Positions 7,715-16,291 are shown, counted from the stretch's first letter. The stretch is DNA of 43,769 nt from Candidatus Fibrimonadaceae bacterium (GCA_031281275.1 JAITFP010000114.1:1-43769); one strand, 5' to 3'. Translations and numbers: made by a program. Notes: generated from the letters alone by a model not told the origin.

Positions 7715-8526
7715 GATTTTTTCTGCTAGCAAGCATTTTTCTTTTTACGTTTTGCCACGACTTGGGCAAGCGCGACAATCCCGATGACCAAGACGGCATT
7801 AATTATCAAGGCGGTCAGCTTTCCAGTTCTTCGTTTGTTGAGCCTACCGTGCCTAGCAGTTCTTCTGTTGTGCCAGTTGTGCCAAGCTCAAGCTCTGTGC
7901 CAGTTCAAACTGGAATTATTAAAGGCACTCCTGTACCTTACGAGGGCGAGACTTACAATACGGTTGTAATAGGTTCTCAAACTTGGATGGCGAAAAATTT
8001 GAATTATGCTGTTGAAGGTAGCAGATGCTATAACGACAGCATAGCTTATTGCGAAAAATATGGGCGACTTTACAGCTGGGCAGCGGCAATGGGCATAGAT
8101 GCAAAATATAATTTTGAATGGTGGGATATTGACGAAGTCAAAGTCAATGAAAAGCATAAGGGAATATGCCCCAGTGGGTGGCATATACCTAGCAATGCGG
8201 AATGGACAACGTTGACAAATTATGTTGGTGCTTCAACTGCTGGAACTAAATTGAGAGCAACTAGCGATTGGTTCAACGGCACGGACTATTATGGCTATTC
8301 GGCTCTGTCAGGCACAGACGATTATGGATTTTCAGCTCTGCCTGGCGGCTACGGCTTTCCTAGTGGCAGTTTCGAGGATGTCGGCAATCGCGACTATTGG
8401 TGGGCGGCTACGGAGTACGATGCTTCCTACGCCAACCACCGAGAAATACACTACCTAAGTGCCGATGTGAACAGCGGCAGCAGCGATAAGTGCTCCTTTG
8501 TTTCAGTGCGTTGTGTCCAAGACTAA
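7705..8526 (+). CDS. FISUMP-domain lipoprotein
   Basis: A 273-residue predicted lipoprotein. A short signal ending LFTFC (lipobox-like) is followed by a serine-rich linker with three SSSS runs and one FISUMP domain from about residue 70. Diagnostic stretches are IGSQTWMAKNLNYAV, CPSGWHIPSNAEW, GFSALPGGYG and FVSVRCVQD. The domain is a hallmark of Fibrobacter genomes and its role is not established. The C-type-lectin-like pattern of W, G and C residues suggests a surface binding module. The ATG overlaps the end of the upstream gene, so the two are one unit. Confidence 0.8.
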   Translation: MVLRFFLLASIFLFTFCHDLGKRDNPDDQDGINYQGGQLSSSSFVEPTVPSSSSVVPVVPSSSSVPVQTGIIKGTPVPYEGETYNTVVIGSQTWMAKNLNYAVEGSRCYNDSIAYCEKYGRLYSWAAAMGIDAKYNFEWWDIDEVKVNEKHKGICPSGWHIPSNAEWTTLTNYVGASTAGTKLRATSDWFNGTDYYGYSALSGTDDYGFSALPGGYGFPSGSFEDVGNRDYWWAATEYDASYANHREIHYLSADVNSGSSDKCSFVSVRCVQD

Positions 8527-8696
8527 GCACGGTAGCACCGCTGCTAGCGGAGCAGGCAGCGTAGCAGAGAAAGAATTTGCACTGCGTTGGTGCGAATCAT
8601 TACAAAACATATAGGAAAAAAACCAAACCCAATAACACTTGATTTTGGTTATGGGTCATAATCTTAGGGGATAGAGTGGCATAGTTATTGCGTTTA
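8527..8696. other. convergent intergenic region, no gene seen
   Basis: It lies between the ends of the FISUMP gene (plus) and recD2 (minus). It contains a GC-richer stretch with repeated GCAG/GTAGC words (8530-8565) and an imperfect hairpin, CCCAATAAC around 8629 against GTTATGGG around 8647. The hairpin may help terminate transcription, but no clean T-run follows. Confidence 0.3.
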
Positions 8697-10808
8697 CTAT
8701 ATAAACTCCGCAAGTGCAGTCCACCTGTGCCGCTCTCTATTGTTGCGAACCGCAGTTTCCAAGGAACCTTGGCTCGCTAAAATCCAAATATTTTCCTTTG
8801 CCCTAGTCACAGCCGTGTACAGCAAATTTCTTTGCAGCATAATGGAATGGGTGTAGTCCAGCACAACCGCTACGGATTTATATTCGCTGCCTTGGCTTTT
8901 GTGAACGGTGCAGGCATAAGCTAGGGTTAAATGCTCAAATTCATCGCCTTCAATGGTTATGGTTTTGCCTTCAAAATCCGCCTCTATTTTTTTTGCAGTT
9001 GGCATAACGCGAATTATGCGCCCCAAGTCACCGTTGAAAATATCTTTTTCATAATTGTTTTTAAGTTGCATCACAGGATCGCCAATTTGCCAGTGAATAT
9101 TTCTGTAATCAAAACCATAAGCGTTGAAATTGAGGATTTTTTGCATAAAGGCGTTAAGGCTTTGGGTTCCCAGAGTTCCCTTGTGCATAGGGGTTAAAAC
9201 TTGCAGTTCTCCATTTTTTGAAAGCCTGTGCAAAATGGAAAGAGCTTCTTCTGAATTTTGGTAGGGCATATAGTGAAAGTGCGAGCCGTTTTGCAAATTT
9301 GGCATTTTGCCAGCTAAAATTCGGTGCGCATTTTCTGCAATATCGCTGGATTCCCCCTGCCTGTAAATTTTGGAAAGCCTCGCTTGCGCAACTTCTTTGC
9401 AAGAGAGAATTTCCCTCAGCACATTGCCGGGACCAACGCTTGGCAACTGGTCTGCATCGCCTATCAAAATCAACTGAGTGCCATGTCTTAGAGCGCGCAT
9501 CAAATCTGCGGCTAGTTCGTTGTCTAGCATGGAGCTTTCGTCTATAATAACAACATTTGCTTCCAAGGGGTTCATTTCGTTTCTGTAAAAAAGACCAGAA
9601 ATGGGGTCTATTTCCAACAAGCGGTGAATGGTGCTCGCTTTAAAGCGGCAAACTTCCGCCATTCGGCGAGCAGCGCGACCTGTGGGCGCGGCGAGCATAA
9701 CTTTCTTTTTTTGCAAATTCAAGATATGCAACACTCCTTTCAAAATTGTTGTTTTGCCTGTCCCTGGTCCTCCTGTTATCACAAAGAACATATTTGAAAC
9801 GGCATCTTTAATGGCTTTCAATTGCTCATTGCTATAAGAAATTTCAAGGCTGATCGCCGCCGCATTTATTTCCGCATCGTTGTGCAAAGCCTCTAATTCC
9901 CCAAAATTCAAAGCACGCCGAATGAACATTCCTATATATTTTTCCGCTTCGTAAAGTTCCGGCAGCCACACACGCTCTTGTTGAATAATGACTTTTTCCG
10001 CCTTTTTCAAGTCTGAGAGTGCGGTATATAAATAATCAAAAATATCATCATCAGGGAAGCTCGGAATTATTCTCAAAAAATTAAGGGCGTTTTGCAATAG
10101 ATTTTCAGGAGGCATGAATGAATGTCCCCCATCGTATTTGGCTTCTCTTAAAACGTGCAATATGGCGGCGCGAAGCCTTAGCCCAGAGCTTTCTTCAAAT
10201 CCTATTTTTTTTGCGGCATTGTCTGCTATTTCAAATGGATAGGCAAAAGGTTCTTCGCAAAGAATGTATGGATTTTCGCTGACTATATCTTCTGTTTGAG
10301 TTTTATGCAAATTCCAAGCGAGCATTGCTTTTGCACCTGTAAATCCGAGTTTGTAAAGGAATAGCAGTGATTTTCTGCTCTCTTGCTGCATTCCCCAATC
10401 ATCTATGAATTTCTCAAGCCGTTTTCCGCTTAACCCTTTTACCGCCCCTCGCAGTTGCATGGGATTTGTGTCTAAAATTTTTGGCAAATTCTCCCCAAAA
10501 ACACCAACCAATTTTTCCGCTGTTTTTTCCCCTATACCCGTAAAAATTCCGCTAGCCAAATAATCTATCAAGCCATTTTCCCCTTCTGGCTGCAAAACCT
10601 CGCAGCTTGCCACAGAAAACTGCTTTCCAAACTTAGGATGCTCGCTCCACTCTCCCGTTAAACGAACCCTCTCCCCAGCGTGAACAGGCAAAAAATTACC
10701 AGCCGCGGTTTCTGTTTGTTTGCCATTTTTTATTCGTACAACAGAAAACCCATTTCGCTCGTTTGAAAAAACTACGGAAGATACGGTGCATTCTAGGGTT
10801 TCTGGCAT
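8697..10808 (-). CDS. recD2: RecD2-family ATP-dependent 5'-3' DNA helicase
   Basis: A 703-residue stand-alone RecD of the type found in bacteria without RecBCD partners, involved in DNA repair and replication-fork processing. It has an N-terminal OB-like region, helix-hairpin-helix segments (GIFTGIGEKTAEKLV), and Walker A GGPGTGKTT near residue 345. Motif Ib APTGRAARR, Walker B VVIIDESSM, IGDADQLPSVG and the C-terminal YACTVHKSQGSEY plus LLYTAVTRAKE also follow. A longer frame starts at GTG 10838, but the MPETLECTV start is the family N-terminus. TACCTT ends 13 bases before it. The gene is divergent from rpmB. Confidence 0.94.
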   Translation of the reverse strand: MPETLECTVSSVVFSNERNGFSVVRIKNGKQTETAAGNFLPVHAGERVRLTGEWSEHPKFGKQFSVASCEVLQPEGENGLIDYLASGIFTGIGEKTAEKLVGVFGENLPKILDTNPMQLRGAVKGLSGKRLEKFIDDWGMQQESRKSLLFLYKLGFTGAKAMLAWNLHKTQTEDIVSENPYILCEEPFAYPFEIADNAAKKIGFEESSGLRLRAAILHVLREAKYDGGHSFMPPENLLQNALNFLRIIPSFPDDDIFDYLYTALSDLKKAEKVIIQQERVWLPELYEAEKYIGMFIRRALNFGELEALHNDAEINAAAISLEISYSNEQLKAIKDAVSNMFFVITGGPGTGKTTILKGVLHILNLQKKKVMLAAPTGRAARRMAEVCRFKASTIHRLLEIDPISGLFYRNEMNPLEANVVIIDESSMLDNELAADLMRALRHGTQLILIGDADQLPSVGPGNVLREILSCKEVAQARLSKIYRQGESSDIAENAHRILAGKMPNLQNGSHFHYMPYQNSEEALSILHRLSKNGELQVLTPMHKGTLGTQSLNAFMQKILNFNAYGFDYRNIHWQIGDPVMQLKNNYEKDIFNGDLGRIIRVMPTAKKIEADFEGKTITIEGDEFEHLTLAYACTVHKSQGSEYKSVAVVLDYTHSIMLQRNLLYTAVTRAKENIWILASQGSLETAVRNNRERHRWTALAEFI

Positions 10809-10821
10809 TTTTGGTAGTAAT

Positions 10822-10831
10822 AAGGTAGAAA
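10822..10831 (-). promoter_or_regulatory. putative -10 element of recD2 (TTTTCTACCTT)
   Basis: On the minus strand TTTTCTACCTT ends 13 bases before the chosen ATG 10808. It lies just ahead of the rpmB promoter that faces the other way. Confidence 0.4.
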
Positions 10832-10841
10832 ATAACACCCC

Positions 10842-10870
10842 TTGACAAAATCACTAAAAATTGCTATATT
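10842..10870 (+). promoter_or_regulatory. sigma-70-type promoter of rpmB
   Basis: The -35 box TTGACA (10842-10847) and the -10 box TATATT (10865-10870) are separated by exactly 17 bases. The -10 is preceded by TGC, as in an extended -10. It is the clearest full promoter in the window and shows that TATATT serves as a -10 hexamer here. Confidence 0.85.
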
Positions 10871-10894
10871 TATAGACCTAAATTGGAGAATTTT

Positions 10895-11116
10895 ATGAGC
10901 CGCGTATGTGATGTTACTGGAAAAAAGGGTATGATGGGAAACCGCGTATCTCATTCAAATCGCAAAAAAAAGGTTAGGTTGCAGCCAAACCTGCACACAA
11001 AAAAATTCTTTATACCAGAAGAAAATCGCTGGATTAGCCTTCGTGTTAGCAGCCAAGGGCTAAGAACAATAGACAAAAAAGGAATTTACGCTGTTGCGAC
11101 AGAACTTGGAATTTAA
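10895..11116 (+). CDS. rpmB: 50S ribosomal protein L28 (bL28)
   Basis: A 73-residue basic protein of the large ribosomal subunit with the family features [18 protein letters not shown] and [17 protein letters not shown], ending [17 protein letters not shown]. The ATG at 10895 follows GGAGA with 5 bases of spacing; the upstream in-frame TTG at 10883 is not needed. Leader length from the promoter is about 18 bases. The degenerate ABC permease frame begins inside its last codons. Confidence 0.96.
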   Translation: MSRVCDVTGKKGMMGNRVSHSNRKKKVRLQPNLHTKKFFIPEENRWISLRVSSQGLRTIDKKGIYAVATELGI

Positions 11117-11624
11117 TTTTACAGATTTTTTTACTTACATAAGGACCTCACTTGAAAAAGGAAGCCTTGGTTTTTCGGATTTTGAATATCCGCAAACGGT
11201 TCAGCATTTTGTTTTAATGGCTTTTCCCAATTCATTTTGCAAATTTTTGCTGATTTTAGCCATAAGTTTTTGCACTTTTGGAGTTTTTTTGTTCCTTTTT
11301 AACGTAAAAAAAAATTTAAACAGCAAATTTAGCGAATTTTCCGTGTTTTTGCGTATGGATAAGGCAAAAGTACTAAAACAGGCTCGCATTGCCGCATTGC
11401 CTATGCAGGCTTTGATTTGGAGTTTTTTTGCGCCAGCTATTTTTATTGCCATATTGCTTTTTGAAGCAAAGTTTAATATACCAGGTCTTGGCAGCACCAT
11501 AAAAACCGCTTATAATTTAAAGGATTTTCCTCTGCTCTATGGCAGTTCTTTTTACGCCCTTGCATTTACTTTATTTGCGAATATATTTTTTTTAACTTTC
11601 AAAATAATATTACCGCATAAATGA
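11094..11624 (+). CDS. shortened DppB/OppB-like ABC permease, probably degenerate
   Basis: A 176-residue membrane protein against about 300-330 for DppB-type permeases. The N-terminal part ([20 protein letters not shown], then a membrane helix) resembles the DppB GDLGxS region. The C-terminal part ([46 protein letters not shown]) matches the last third of DppB. The central membrane segments appear to be missing. The only starts are TTG codons inside rpmB (11094 or 11106), so the true start is uncertain. The following ATPase-like gene begins 1 base after its stop. It is either a decaying remnant or a minimal repurposed permease. Confidence 0.6.
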   Translation: MRQNLEFNFTDFFTYIRTSLEKGSLGFSDFEYPQTVQHFVLMAFPNSFCKFLLILAISFCTFGVFLFLFNVKKNLNSKFSEFSVFLRMDKAKVLKQARIAALPMQALIWSFFAPAIFIAILLFEAKFNIPGLGSTIKTAYNLKDFPLLYGSSFYALAFTLFANIFFLTFKIILPHK

Positions 11625-11625
11625 T

Positions 11626-12483
11626 ATGTCTATTTCTTGGGTTGATTTTTCGCTTAACCGGATAATAAAGCCATTTTCGCTGAGTTTGAAAAAGCACGAT
11701 TTTTTGTTTTTGGCAGGCGAAACTCACCACAATAAACTTTTGCGCGCCCTGGCTGGTTTTTTGCCAAATGAATGCAATTGTCAAAGCGCTGTTAGATTAG
11801 ATGGGCAAAGGTTAAAAACAGGTGGCTCTATAAAATCCATTCTTTTGCCAAAGAATGCAGCTGAATCTTTTCCGCCGCATAGAACAATAGGTGATTTTAT
11901 TCTTGATTTGTTTCCAGATATAACCAAGAAAAAATTGGAAGATAGTGCGGCAAAGCATGGCATAAAAAAATATGTTCTTTGGAACAAGCCATCTAAAATT
12001 TCCTTGCCTGTTTTGCAAAAAATTTCGCTTTGGCTCTGCTCTTTGAATACAAATACGGCAATTTTTATTGAAGAGCCAGATATAGGATTTTTTGAGGAAT
12101 GCAGACCTTATGATTTTTTGCAAGATTTGCTGAGAAAGGGAATAATCGGCAGCGTAGTTTATTTGGCAAGCCAAAAAGAGACCATTTTGCAAAAAGCAGG
12201 CAAAATGCAGTTTTGCAGAACGCGCCTCGCAGTTTTCTGCGCAGACAGACTTGTGGAGGAAGGCGAATTTGATAAAATACTTGCACATCCTGTTCACGCA
12301 TATACAAGGGAATGGTTAAAATTCGGTGAGATAGGACCAAGAAAAAAGGGAGCCTTGTGGCAATATTGCTCGCCCACTTGCACAGAGTTGCATAACTGTC
12401 CAGCAAAGCAAAAAGAAAATAATTCCTTGATTGATTGCGAACCAGTTGGTTTGCACAAAGTTATATGCAAGGGATTTTTTTAG
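11626..12483 (+). CDS. oligopeptide-type ABC ATPase homologue with lost catalytic motifs
   Basis: A 285-residue protein with the layout of DppD/OppD/DppF ATPases but a ruined active site. Where Walker A (GESGSGKST) should be, it has GETHHNKLL followed by the expected RALAGFLP. Where LSGGQ should be, it reads ISLPVLQKISL. The Walker B position is IFIEEPDIGF and the H-loop histidine is absent (YLASQKE). The C-terminus still carries family hallmarks: RLVEEGEFDKILAHPVHAYTREWL and a cysteine-rich oligo_HPY-like tail (CSPTCTELHNCP, then HKVIC). It is open throughout and coupled to the shortened permease. ATP hydrolysis looks impossible; a regulatory role or slow decay are the alternatives. Confidence 0.65.
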   Translation: MSISWVDFSLNRIIKPFSLSLKKHDFLFLAGETHHNKLLRALAGFLPNECNCQSAVRLDGQRLKTGGSIKSILLPKNAAESFPPHRTIGDFILDLFPDITKKKLEDSAAKHGIKKYVLWNKPSKISLPVLQKISLWLCSLNTNTAIFIEEPDIGFFEECRPYDFLQDLLRKGIIGSVVYLASQKETILQKAGKMQFCRTRLAVFCADRLVEEGEFDKILAHPVHAYTREWLKFGEIGPRKKGALWQYCSPTCTELHNCPAKQKENNSLIDCEPVGLHKVICKGFF

Positions 12484-12528
12484 GGTTTGCATTTGGGGTG
12501 TAATCCTTGCGGTTGCCCTTTTTGTGGT

Positions 12529-14205
12529 TTACTTGCACTTATCCACTACCTTACCGCCTGACATTTTGCACGTGCCTTTTGGCATTTCTATACACGCCTT
12601 TTTTGGAAATGTTATGTTGCAAAATTCGTTAGAGGATTGCTGCTTTGGTGGGTCTGCTTTTTTTGGCGGATCTGCTTGCTTTGGTTGCTCTGCCTGTTTT
12701 GGCGGATCCGCTTGCTTTGGCTGCTCCGCTGGTTTTGAGGAGAGTTGTGGGACTTCTTTGGTAACAGGAACATTGAAAATACCGGCGGGAGTATCACTAA
12801 CGCAACGAACGCTATACAAGTCGGTTTTGTCGTCACATACCCAGCCTCCTGTTTTGCTTATGTAGCTTGCTCTAAGGGCACACGCACCTCTGCCACCTGT
12901 GGTATCGATCCACCATTTTCCTGTTTTGCCAACATCGTAGAAATTTACGCCTTTTTTAGAATAATAATCAGAACCATAAAAACCCCCAGGCAAAGCCGTA
13001 AAACCTATTTCATTCGTACCGCCACCAGATTTGTAACCTTTTGTTTCATCGTCCCAGCCGCTTCCTGCTTTAATATCAATGCTCTCACTAAACCACTCTT
13101 TCCTAGTGGGTAAATGCCAACCAGCAGGACAGGCTTTTTTGGCTGTTTCATAATCGTATAATCTGCCGTATTTTTTGCAGTTTTCGGGTTTGTTGTCGTA
13201 GCATTTTGAGCCTTTTGCCTCGTAGTTGAGATTTTCTGCCATCCAAGTTTTATTATCCCACACAAATTTTTTGTAGGTTTTGCCATCTCTGGGATCCTTA
13301 AAAGGTGCTATAACATCTGGATTTGCTTTTACATAATCTTCTATCTTCTTTTTCTTCTCCGCTTCCGCCTTTGCCATTGCCTCCGCTTGCTCTTTTTTCT
13401 TTGCCTCCCACGCCGCTTTTTCCCTTGCATCAATTTCTGCTTTTGCTTCCGACTTTGACTTTTCTGCATCGCCTTGAACACAACGCACGCTGTTAAAGTC
13501 CTGTTTTGAGCTTTTGTATCCTTCTTGATGTAAGTATGTCCCGGATATATAATAATATGGAGTATTATCATCAGAATATTTTTCCTCTGGAATAAACCAC
13601 CATCTACCATATTCGCCGATTTTTATAGAAACCGTAGAATCAGTACCCCAATATCCTACCACATTCGAGACACCGCCGAAACTGCCATTCGCTTTGCCGC
13701 TACCGCCTGGCAAAGCAGCAAACCCAAATTCATCCGTGCCATTAGCATTAAATTCAAGTGTATCGCTAGGAAAAGCATTAGGATTCCGCATTCTAATAAT
13801 ATTCATTTTCTCAAGCTGTTTACCAGTAGCAACATACTTACCAGATGGCCAACCGTTTTTAGTTTTAAGCTTACCTCCAGCACTATCACTGCCACCAGCA
13901 ATCTCTATGAGATTTCGCCATTCAAATCCACTAGGCAAATGCCAACCAGCAGGGCAGGCTTTCTTGGCTGTTTCTAAATTATACAACCTACCGTAAGTTG
14001 TGCAGTTTGCTGGTTTGTTGTCGTAGCATTTTGAACCACTTGCGTTGTAATTCAAATTCTCCGCCATCCAAATTTGTGAACCTATTTTGGTGGTTTTGTA
14101 GGTTTTGCCATCTCTGGTATCTTTGAAAGTTCCCATTTCTTGGGCAAAAATGGCGATGTTGAACGCGATAAGCAATGCTATTGCTTTTGTGATGATTTTC
14201 CTCAT
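12529..14205 (-). CDS. secreted protein with two FISUMP domains and a PKQAD-repeat tail
   Basis: A 558-residue protein. A signal peptide (MRKIITKAIALLIAFNIAIF, cleavage near FAQ-E) is followed by FISUMP domain 1 (about 25-245), a charged Ala/Glu/Lys linker predicted as coiled coil (about 250-300) and FISUMP domain 2 (about 300-475). After these come a low-complexity PPKQADPPKKADPPKQ region and a short tail with four cysteines. Both domains keep WMAENLNY, CPAGWHLP and SVRCV motifs. The ATG at 14205 has AGGAG 7 bases upstream; the frame upstream of it is not needed. There is no lipobox, so it is exported rather than lipid-anchored. The role is unknown. Confidence 0.8.
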   Translation of the reverse strand: MRKIITKAIALLIAFNIAIFAQEMGTFKDTRDGKTYKTTKIGSQIWMAENLNYNASGSKCYDNKPANCTTYGRLYNLETAKKACPAGWHLPSGFEWRNLIEIAGGSDSAGGKLKTKNGWPSGKYVATGKQLEKMNIIRMRNPNAFPSDTLEFNANGTDEFGFAALPGGSGKANGSFGGVSNVVGYWGTDSTVSIKIGEYGRWWFIPEEKYSDDNTPYYYISGTYLHQEGYKSSKQDFNSVRCVQGDAEKSKSEAKAEIDAREKAAWEAKKKEQAEAMAKAEAEKKKKIEDYVKANPDVIAPFKDPRDGKTYKKFVWDNKTWMAENLNYEAKGSKCYDNKPENCKKYGRLYDYETAKKACPAGWHLPTRKEWFSESIDIKAGSGWDDETKGYKSGGGTNEIGFTALPGGFYGSDYYSKKGVNFYDVGKTGKWWIDTTGGRGACALRASYISKTGGWVCDDKTDLYSVRCVSDTPAGIFNVPVTKEVPQLSSKPAEQPKQADPPKQAEQPKQADPPKKADPPKQQSSNEFCNITFPKKACIEMPKGTCKMSGGKVVDKCK

Positions 14206-14351
14206 TGTTTTTCTCCTATGGTTGAGGGGTGAAAATAGTCTATTCATAGCTTATAAAAGTATAAAAATTTTCAGAAAAAATATCAAAAAGCCAATAAATG
14301 TGGTTCAGACAAATAGGTATAGCTTGTGGGGTAGGCTCATTTATTTCTATA

Positions 14352-14897
14352 TTATAAATGGAGGCTGTTGTCACGTCCTCGGGGCGTCTGGGGTTGGCTA
14401 GCAGCCTCCATTTTTTCTTCATTAAGATATAACGTTTTTCCCTGATTAATCCAATTTTCCCACTCTAAAAAGTCTTTTGGAAATACAGTTCTAACGCTGT
14501 TAATGTTAAGTTTTTTCCCATTTATTTCAGGGTTTAACGCAATTCCAACTAAAATGTTTTTACTGTTTGCTTCTATTTCTGTTATAATATTTACAGCTTT
14601 TGTTTTATCTCCATAAGAAAACACAGCTATCGGATCGTTTATTGCTTTTGGCAAGTTTTTCAAAACTGCAATGTTAAAAGGATGCCTATAATTTTCGCTT
14701 GCTTTTTCTGCCAATCTTATTGCATTTAACTCAATAGGCAAGTTAGGCAAGCCAGCAGACAACAAATTTCTCTCTGGATAGCCCAAACTGTAAATGTGTC
14801 CTTTTGGCAAAGCTCCATCTATCTGTTGTTGTAATTCGCTGTTGAATCGGTTGTTTATTTCTTCTGGTTCCACTCTACCAACTTCCTCTTCGCGCAC
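14352..14897 (-). CDS. orphan MuF_C-like (phage-type) domain protein
   Basis: A 181-residue protein matching the MuF C-terminal domain pattern found at the end of phage head-morphogenesis proteins and on mobile elements. The matching parts are SLGYPERNLLSAGLPNLPIEL, HPFNIAVLKNLPKAINDPIAVF, a strand-rich middle, then NSVRTVFPKDF and WINQGKTLYLNEEK. The start is a GTG next to the DEAD-box stop (14897) or a second GTG at 14873 with GAGGAAG upstream. No other phage gene is nearby, so it is an isolated cargo-like gene. The last 20 codons (rich in Gln, Pro and Arg) lie inside a 12-base inverted repeat. Enzymatic activity is not established for this domain. Confidence 0.6.
   Translation of the reverse strand: MREEEVGRVEPEEINNRFNSELQQQIDGALPKGHIYSLGYPERNLLSAGLPNLPIELNAIRLAEKASENYRHPFNIAVLKNLPKAINDPIAVFSYGDKTKAVNIITEIEANSKNILVGIALNPEINGKKLNINSVRTVFPKDFLEWENWINQGKTLYLNEEKMEAASQPQTPRGRDNSLHL
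14356..14413. repeat. 12-base perfect inverted repeat around a GC-rich core
   Basis: AAATGGAGGCTG (14356-14367) and CAGCCTCCATTT (14402-14413) are perfect inverted copies separated by 34 GC-rich bases. They span the 3' end of the MuF_C-like gene; T- or A-rich sequence lies on both sides. It may be a terminator stem or a recombination or cassette boundary. Confidence 0.55.
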
Positions 14898-16253
14898 TTA
14901 CTTCCAATAAAACGAATCCAGCAAATAGGCAAGCAATTCTTTTCCTTCTGTGTTTTGCGAAAGTTCCTCTACCATTGGGAGATAGCGGCGCATTCTTTCG
15001 TTTTGTTTTTGACCTAAAAATCTGCGTTCGCGGTCTAGTTTTGCCTCGGCTCTTTGGCGAATGCGGCTTGCTAGTTCTTCTTCGCTTATTGGCTGCATTT
15101 TTATGAAGTTTATTCCAAAATCTGCGGCGGTTTTTTGAATTTCAATTTCTTCAACTGGGGTTATAAGCGAAATTGAAAGACCGCTTCTGCCAGCTCGCGC
15201 TGTTCTGCCGCTTCTATGCACATAAACCTCGTGGTCGCTTGGATGGTCATAAACAATAACGTGAGTTACGTGGGTCACATCTATGCCGCGTGCGGCAACA
15301 TCTGTGCATATTAAAAGTTTCAGTTTGTTTTCCCTGAATGCTCCCAAAACCTGCTCACGTTCTTTTTGAGAAATATCCCCAGAAAGAGCTTTGGCTACAA
15401 AACCGTAATCGTTTAAAACCTGTTCCAGATATGCCACGTCTTTTTTCATATTGCAAAAGACCATGCAACTCTCTGGATTTTCCCATTCCAGAATTTTTAT
15501 CAAAAGAGAATCCTTTCCCATTGCATCGGAGGCGTAGTAACGGTGCTCCAAATTTTTTGCTATAACCTGATCGTAAGAGAGAGAGAGAAAATCTGCGTTT
15601 GGGCGTTGAAATTCCCTTGCTAAACTTTTTACGGTTTGAGGAATTGTGGCACTGAACATTGTGCAAGAAATTTCTTTTGGCAAAAAGCGGCGCACACGTT
15701 GCATATCGGGATAAAAACCCATGCCTAGCATTTCATCTGCCTCATCCATAATCAAATCACGAATGCTTCCAAAATCTATGTTGCCTCTTTGTGCGTGGTC
15801 TAAAAGCCTGCCTGGGGTGGCAACTATTATATGCACTCCGGTTCTGAGGGCGTGAATTTGGTTGTCAAAGCCAACTCCGCCAAAAATTGCGCAAGAGCGG
15901 ATGCCTGTGCCTTTTGCTAGTTTTTCTGCTTCGCCATGAACCTGCAATGCCAGCTCGCGTGTGGGAACCAAAATAAGAGCCTGCGGAAAAATATGCTCTG
16001 CAACTATAACCTGAAAAAGAGGCAGCAAAAAAGCACCTGTTTTTCCAGAGCCGGTTTTAGACTGAATTAGCATATCCCTGCCTTGCAGCATATAGGGAAT
16101 GGTTTTCTTTTGCACAGGCATTAGCTCGTTCCAGCCAAGCTCCTTAACGGTTGCTTGCAAATGTTCTGGCAAATTTTCCATTAAAAAATCGGGGAGCTTA
16201 TTCTGCGGCTCTTTTATTTTAATCGGAGTACTAAAAGGGTTTTCATTTTCCAT
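14898..16253 (-). CDS. DEAD-box ATP-dependent RNA helicase
   Basis: A 451-residue helicase that remodels RNA duplexes, probably in ribosome assembly or mRNA turnover. In order: Q-motif region (ELMPVQKKTIPYML), Walker A SKTGSGKTGA near residue 65, PTRELALQ, ATPGRLLDH, the DEAD box MDEADEML near 168, FSATIP, and the C-terminal helicase motifs LLICTDVAARGIDV and HRSGRTARAGRSG. The C-terminal extension is short and charged and does not identify a subfamily. It lies upstream of the MuF_C-like gene and 37 bases after purA. Confidence 0.93.
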   Translation of the reverse strand: MENENPFSTPIKIKEPQNKLPDFLMENLPEHLQATVKELGWNELMPVQKKTIPYMLQGRDMLIQSKTGSGKTGAFLLPLFQVIVAEHIFPQALILVPTRELALQVHGEAEKLAKGTGIRSCAIFGGVGFDNQIHALRTGVHIIVATPGRLLDHAQRGNIDFGSIRDLIMDEADEMLGMGFYPDMQRVRRFLPKEISCTMFSATIPQTVKSLAREFQRPNADFLSLSYDQVIAKNLEHRYYASDAMGKDSLLIKILEWENPESCMVFCNMKKDVAYLEQVLNDYGFVAKALSGDISQKEREQVLGAFRENKLKLLICTDVAARGIDVTHVTHVIVYDHPSDHEVYVHRSGRTARAGRSGLSISLITPVEEIEIQKTAADFGINFIKMQPISEEELASRIRQRAEAKLDRERRFLGQKQNERMRRYLPMVEELSQNTEGKELLAYLLDSFYWK

Positions 16254-16263
16254 ATTCTAAATT

Positions 16264-16291
16264 CTCAACTCTCAACTCTCAACTCTCAACT
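16264..16291. repeat. heptamer tandem repeat, CTCAACT x 4
   Basis: Four perfect CTCAACT units fill the space between purA and the DEAD-box gene and run into the purA stop codon. Simple heptamer arrays of this kind vary in copy number by slippage. A different heptamer array ends the window at 43750. Confidence 0.85.

Noticed and set aside
7142-7732. A 196-codon minus-strand frame
   Set aside because: It is antisense to the CsgG-like gene, and the plus-strand frame has a signal peptide, promoter hexamer and coupling to the FISUMP gene.
10883-10894. TTG upstream start for rpmB
   Set aside because: It overlaps the ribosome-binding site GGAGA; ATG 10895 gives the standard L28 N-terminus.
12431-12865. 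Plus-strand frame with a hydrophobic segment and repeated CFGGSA units
   Set aside because: The repeats are the antisense of the PKQAD tail of the double-FISUMP gene; only the first 50 codons precede it and they have no ribosome-binding site.
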